Assembly (NCBI GenBank): GCA_001430745.1 | Contig: KQ481955.1 | Location: 771,604-782,099, forward strand | Length of the DNA stretch: 10,496 nt | From: Auxenochlorella pyrenoidosa | Lineage: Eukaryota > Chlorophyta > Trebouxiophyceae > Chlorellales > Chlorellaceae | Reading direction: 5' to 3' | Shown: positions 7,957-10,496 of the stretch, one piece after another | How the letters are laid out: each line of letters begins with the position of its first letter | Numbering within the stretch: the first letter of the stretch is position 1 | The notes under the pieces: generated by a model | Databases searched by the model: none | The model's input: the letters and a program-made list of their open reading frames with translations, nothing else | What the model was told of the DNA's origin: nothing | Position numbers and translations under genes: made by a program

Positions 7957-10496
7957 CTGCTGCGACTGCCGCCGCCGCTGCCGCTCCACCTCTTCCAGCT
8001 CTTGCTGCAGTAGCTCCTCAGCCCTGCGCTGTGCTGCCGCAGCGGCCACCTCCTGCTGCTGCCGCTGCAGGCGCTCGGCCTCCTTGGCCGCCCGCCGAGC
8101 CTCCTCCTCCTCCCGCTGCCGCTGCTCCGCGGCCGCCGCCTCCAGCTGCTGCTGCCGCTTGGCGGCCTTCTGCTGCTTCTTGGCCGCCTTCTTGGCCTTG
8201 AGCCGCTCGGCGCGCTCCTGCTCGAGGGGGGGGCAGCCCCGGGGGGGGGACCACAGCGCGTGAGGGCCCCGGGCAGGGGAGGGAGAATGCCTGGCCCGGA
8301 AGCGGAGGCCAGGCGCGCTGCAGACGCGGGAGACCAGCCGCTGGAGACAAGCGCACGCAAGCGCAGGCAGGTGCAGGCAGGTGCAGGCCCTCCCACCCAC
8401 CTTGTCGGCCTCCTCCTCCTCCAGCAGCTCCGCCATGACGGCATCCGCCTGCGCAGCAGCCTGCACCAAGTCCTGCTCAGACCCCGCGCTGGCCAGGCTG
8501 CCGGCGGCGCCGCCTGCGCCGGCGGCGCCGCCCTGCGCCTGCGCGGCCTCCCGGGCCAACCGGCGCTGCCGCTCCTTCTCCGCAATACGCAGCCGGCCCT
8601 CCACGTAGCTGGGCCTGCGGGTGGGGTGGGGGGGGGCAGCACAGCCGCGAGGGTGGCGTGTGATGAGGGGCGCGCGCTGTCGGCCAGCGGCCCCGCTGCT
8701 CAAACTAGCTGGCTGCGGCCCTGGAATGGATCTGCACAGGGCTGGGCAGCGGCGCTTGACAGGGCGCCCTCGATGGATGTGCCCGCCAGGCGTCCCGGCC
8801 CGGCGCAGCGCGGGCGCGGCCCTCACTTGTAGGACGACTTCTTGGAGAGCAGCTTGACGACGTCGGCATCGCCCTTGAGGCGCCAGGGCGAGCCGTGCTG
8901 CACCAGCTTGAGCACCACGTCAAAGTAGCCGCTGTTGGAGGCAGACTGTGGCGGGGGAGGGGACGGGCGAGGCAGGGGGCGCGGTGGAGTCGACAGCGGG
9001 TGCGCTGCAGTAGTTGGCGGGGGGCTGGCCGTCGAGGACTGGCCGCAGCTGCCGACATTGGGACAGGGGGCACAGCCGGCGCGCGGTCTGTCGGGGCCGC
9101 TGCTGCAGGCGTCGCGTGACCACGCAGCGGGCAAGGCGGGGCCGGGGGCGCACGCGTCGACGCACCTGGATGGCCAGCCAGCCCTTTGAGTTGCGGATGT
9201 GGGGGTCAGCCCCCGCGCCCGCCAGCAGCTCTGCCACCTGGATCCAGCCCTTGCCCGCCGCCAGGTGCAGCGGCGTGTTGCCGTTGCTGTTCTGCACGTC
9301 GCAGTCGGCCTTGGCGGCCAGCAGGAGCTCCACGACAGCGGCGTGGCCGCCTGCAGCAGTGGAGGCCCAGTGGCGACGGAACACGCACGGGTTGGCGCTG
9401 GGCACAGGGGCTGCTGGCGGGTTGCGGCATGCGAGGCTGCACGGCACACGGCAGCGTTGCACAGACCCTTCTGCACCCCCACGGCCCCTGCCGCATGCGA
9501 GCGCCCACCCGAGGCCGCGTTGTGCAGCGCCGACGAGCCGTTCTGGCTCTGCAGGTCGACGTCGCAGCCGGCGGCCACCAGCCGCTCCACCACAGCAGCA
9601 TGGCCGTTGAGCGCGGCTGCGAGGGCGCAGGGGGGGGGGGGCTGACATGGGTGAGGCAGACACCAAGGCAGGCTCCAACAAATGGGAAGGAAAAGAGCTA
9701 GCTGCAGGCAGGCAGGCAGGCTGCAGGCGCGCGATCAGGCGCGGCAGAGCGCCCGCCCGGCAGCGCCCGCCCACCGGCGTGCAGCGGCGTGCAGCCCGAG
9801 GTGGTCTCGGCGTCGGGGCTGGCCCCCAGCTCCAGCAGCAGCGCCGCGGCGTCGGCCAGCCCGTTGTTGGCGGCGATGTACAGGGGGGTGCAGCCGTTGG
9901 TGGTGGCGGCGTCCACTGCGAGGGTGGGAACGTGGGGGGTGGGAAGGTGGGACAGGGGGAAGCGCATGAGCGGTGGCGGTCGCTGCGGGGTGCAGCCACA
10001 GGGCCGGCGCCCGCATCAGGCGCATCACACCAGGCGCTGACAACCCCAACCCCCTCTCCAACCACACAGCCGCAGCCCCTCCCTTCCCTCCGCCCTCACC
10101 GCTGGCCCCCTCCTCCGCCAGCTCGCGCATGATGGCCAAGTGGGCGGGGTGGCCCTGCGAGGCCGCGTTGTACAGGGGGGTGGACCCCGCAGAGTTGCGC
10201 TGGTCCAGCTGCGGGCGGGTGGAGGGGGCGGGTGGTGAGCTAAATGCGCGAGCTGGCCGGGCTGAGCATCCCAAGAGGGAGACAGCGGGGCGCTCACGCT
10301 CTGCAGCTGTCCTTGCTGCGCCCCCCCACCCCTTGAGGTCAGCGGTGGCAACCCTGGGGAAAGGGCCAGCGCCCCCCGCCCACCTGGCTGCGCCCCTTGA
10401 GCAGTTGCACCACCGCCAGGTGCCCGCCCAGCGCCGCCTTGTGCAGCGGTGCGTCGCCGTCGCCCGCCACCTCCTCCACCTCGCTCCCCGCCGCCA
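6277..10496 (-). CDS. Ankyrin-repeat/coiled-coil protein, 5'-partial, 9 exons
   Basis: Minus-strand gene running off the right edge. Exons in reading order: 10496-10384, 10208-10100, 9915-9775, 9616-9509, 9350-9166, 8945-8827, 8614-8401, 8217-6864, 6734-6277 (TAG at 6279-6277). All eight junctions are GT-AG and stay in frame, giving 932 residues. Several junctions rebuild perfect ankyrin repeats from split codons, for example CTPLHA+A+ALNGHAAVV and NAAS+G+GHAAVVELL, which strongly supports the model. Order: seven ankyrin repeats (residues about 12-253), a charged coiled-coil (about 261-416), then a 500-residue Ala/Pro/Gln/Ser-rich tail. There is no transmembrane segment in the visible part. 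The N-terminus is missing, so targeting is unknown. Ankyrin repeats bind partner proteins; the coiled-coil suggests oligomers or a scaffold. I recognise no named family: no KH, kinase, DHHC or zinc-finger domain was seen. The role is unknown. Confidence 0.86.
7957..8614 (-). other. Charged coiled-coil region, exon 7 and start of exon 8
   Basis: After the ankyrin cap the protein continues SYVEGRLRIAEKERQRRLAR, then a Gly/Ala hinge, then VMAELLEEEEADK. After the intron at 8400-8218 comes an 87-residue run of Lys/Arg/Glu/Gln/Ala that begins ERAERLKAKKAAKKQQKAAK and ends VERQRRRQSQQ. The regular spacing of Leu/Ala and alternating charges fit a long single helix or coiled-coil. The Lys-rich start could also act as a nuclear localisation signal (inference). 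Ankyrin plus coiled-coil suggests a scaffold or adaptor. Confidence 0.75.
8361..8390. repeat. Short 10-base tandem repeat inside an intron
   Basis: Three adjacent copies of a 10-base unit (GCGCAGGCAG, GTGCAGGCAG, GTGCAGGCCC) lie close to the donor of the 8400-8218 intron of the ankyrin gene. The middle copy is the cleanest. It is small and probably a slippage product. Confidence 0.6.
8827..10496 (-). other. Seven-repeat ankyrin domain, exons 1-6
   Basis: Consecutive repeats, read in protein order: GDAPLHKAALGGHLAVVQLL; GSTPLYNAASQGHPAHLAIM; GCTPLYIAANNGLADAAALL; GCTPLHAAALNGHAAVVERL; GSSALHNAASGGHAAVVELL; GNTPLHLAAGKGWIQVAELL; then a divergent last repeat GWLAIQSASNSGYFDVVLKL. Each keeps the pattern G-x-TPLH-x-AA-x-x-GH-x-x-VV-x-x-LL with a short D/N-rich turn. 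The last repeat lacks TPLH and looks like a capping repeat. An acidic piece (GSEVEEVAGDGD) precedes repeat 1, and more repeats could lie beyond the edge. The domain is cut by five introns of 158-220 bases at different positions within the repeats, so exons and repeats do not correspond one to one. Confidence 0.9.
9630..9641 (-). repeat. 12-base C-only run before a splice acceptor
   Basis: Twelve consecutive C on the minus strand (G on the plus strand), 12 bases from the acceptor AG at 9618-9617. It is a homopolymeric polypyrimidine tract of the same type as the C14 run in CHLD at 4711-4724. The length may be uncertain because of sequencing slippage. Confidence 0.7.

Noticed and set aside
6277..8826. 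849-codon minus-strand frame read as a single-exon gene starting with Met near 8826
   Set aside because: The Met lies inside an intron. The upstream ankyrin exons join in frame through GT-AG sites, and the frame crosses three introns that encode unrelated inserts.
9703..9722. Short GCAG tetranucleotide repeat as a possible regulatory array
   Set aside because: It is about five units inside an intron, best explained by slippage; no spacers or dyad structure suggest a functional array.
1..10496. Possible new multi-gene system, mobile element or CRISPR array
   Set aside because: The window is filled by two eukaryotic nuclear genes. I saw no transposase or reverse-transcriptase motif, no long terminal repeats, no spaced direct repeats and no cluster of related enzymes.

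Overview
This window looks like nuclear DNA of a green alga, probably a GC-rich chlorophyte of the Chlorella/Chlamydomonas kind. It holds two intron-rich genes that converge tail to tail. The evidence is a eukaryotic-type magnesium-chelatase D subunit split into many short exons, 25 introns of only 129-224 bases, C-rich pyrimidine tracts, strongly G/C third codon positions, and a TGTAA polyadenylation motif of the chlorophyte type. The species cannot be named from the sequence alone.

Left half, plus strand (1-5078, 3' UTR to about 5395): the 3' part of CHLD, the D subunit of Mg-chelatase, which inserts Mg2+ into protoporphyrin IX at the first committed step of chlorophyll synthesis. Eighteen exons join in frame into 608 residues. 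They cover the end of the AAA+ region (Walker B region VDELN), the Pro10/acidic linker, and a complete von Willebrand A/integrin-I domain with MIDAS motif DASGS and a conserved C-terminus. The 5' end (transit peptide and start of the AAA+ domain) lies before the window.

Middle (about 5396-6276): non-coding DNA between the two convergent genes. It is less GC-rich and I see no convincing gene in it.

Right half, minus strand (10496 down to 6277): the 3' part of an ankyrin-repeat gene. Nine exons join in frame into 932 residues: seven ankyrin repeats, a charged Glu/Arg/Lys/Gln/Ala coiled-coil, and a long Ala/Pro/Gln/Ser-rich tail that looks disordered. I do not recognise a named family. Its start codon lies beyond the right edge.

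The two genes show no obvious functional link. Their closest relation is positional, with stop codons about 1.2 kb apart. The window is a housekeeping photosynthesis locus plus an uncharacterised ankyrin/coiled-coil protein. I found no mobile element, CRISPR array, RNA gene or new multi-gene system.
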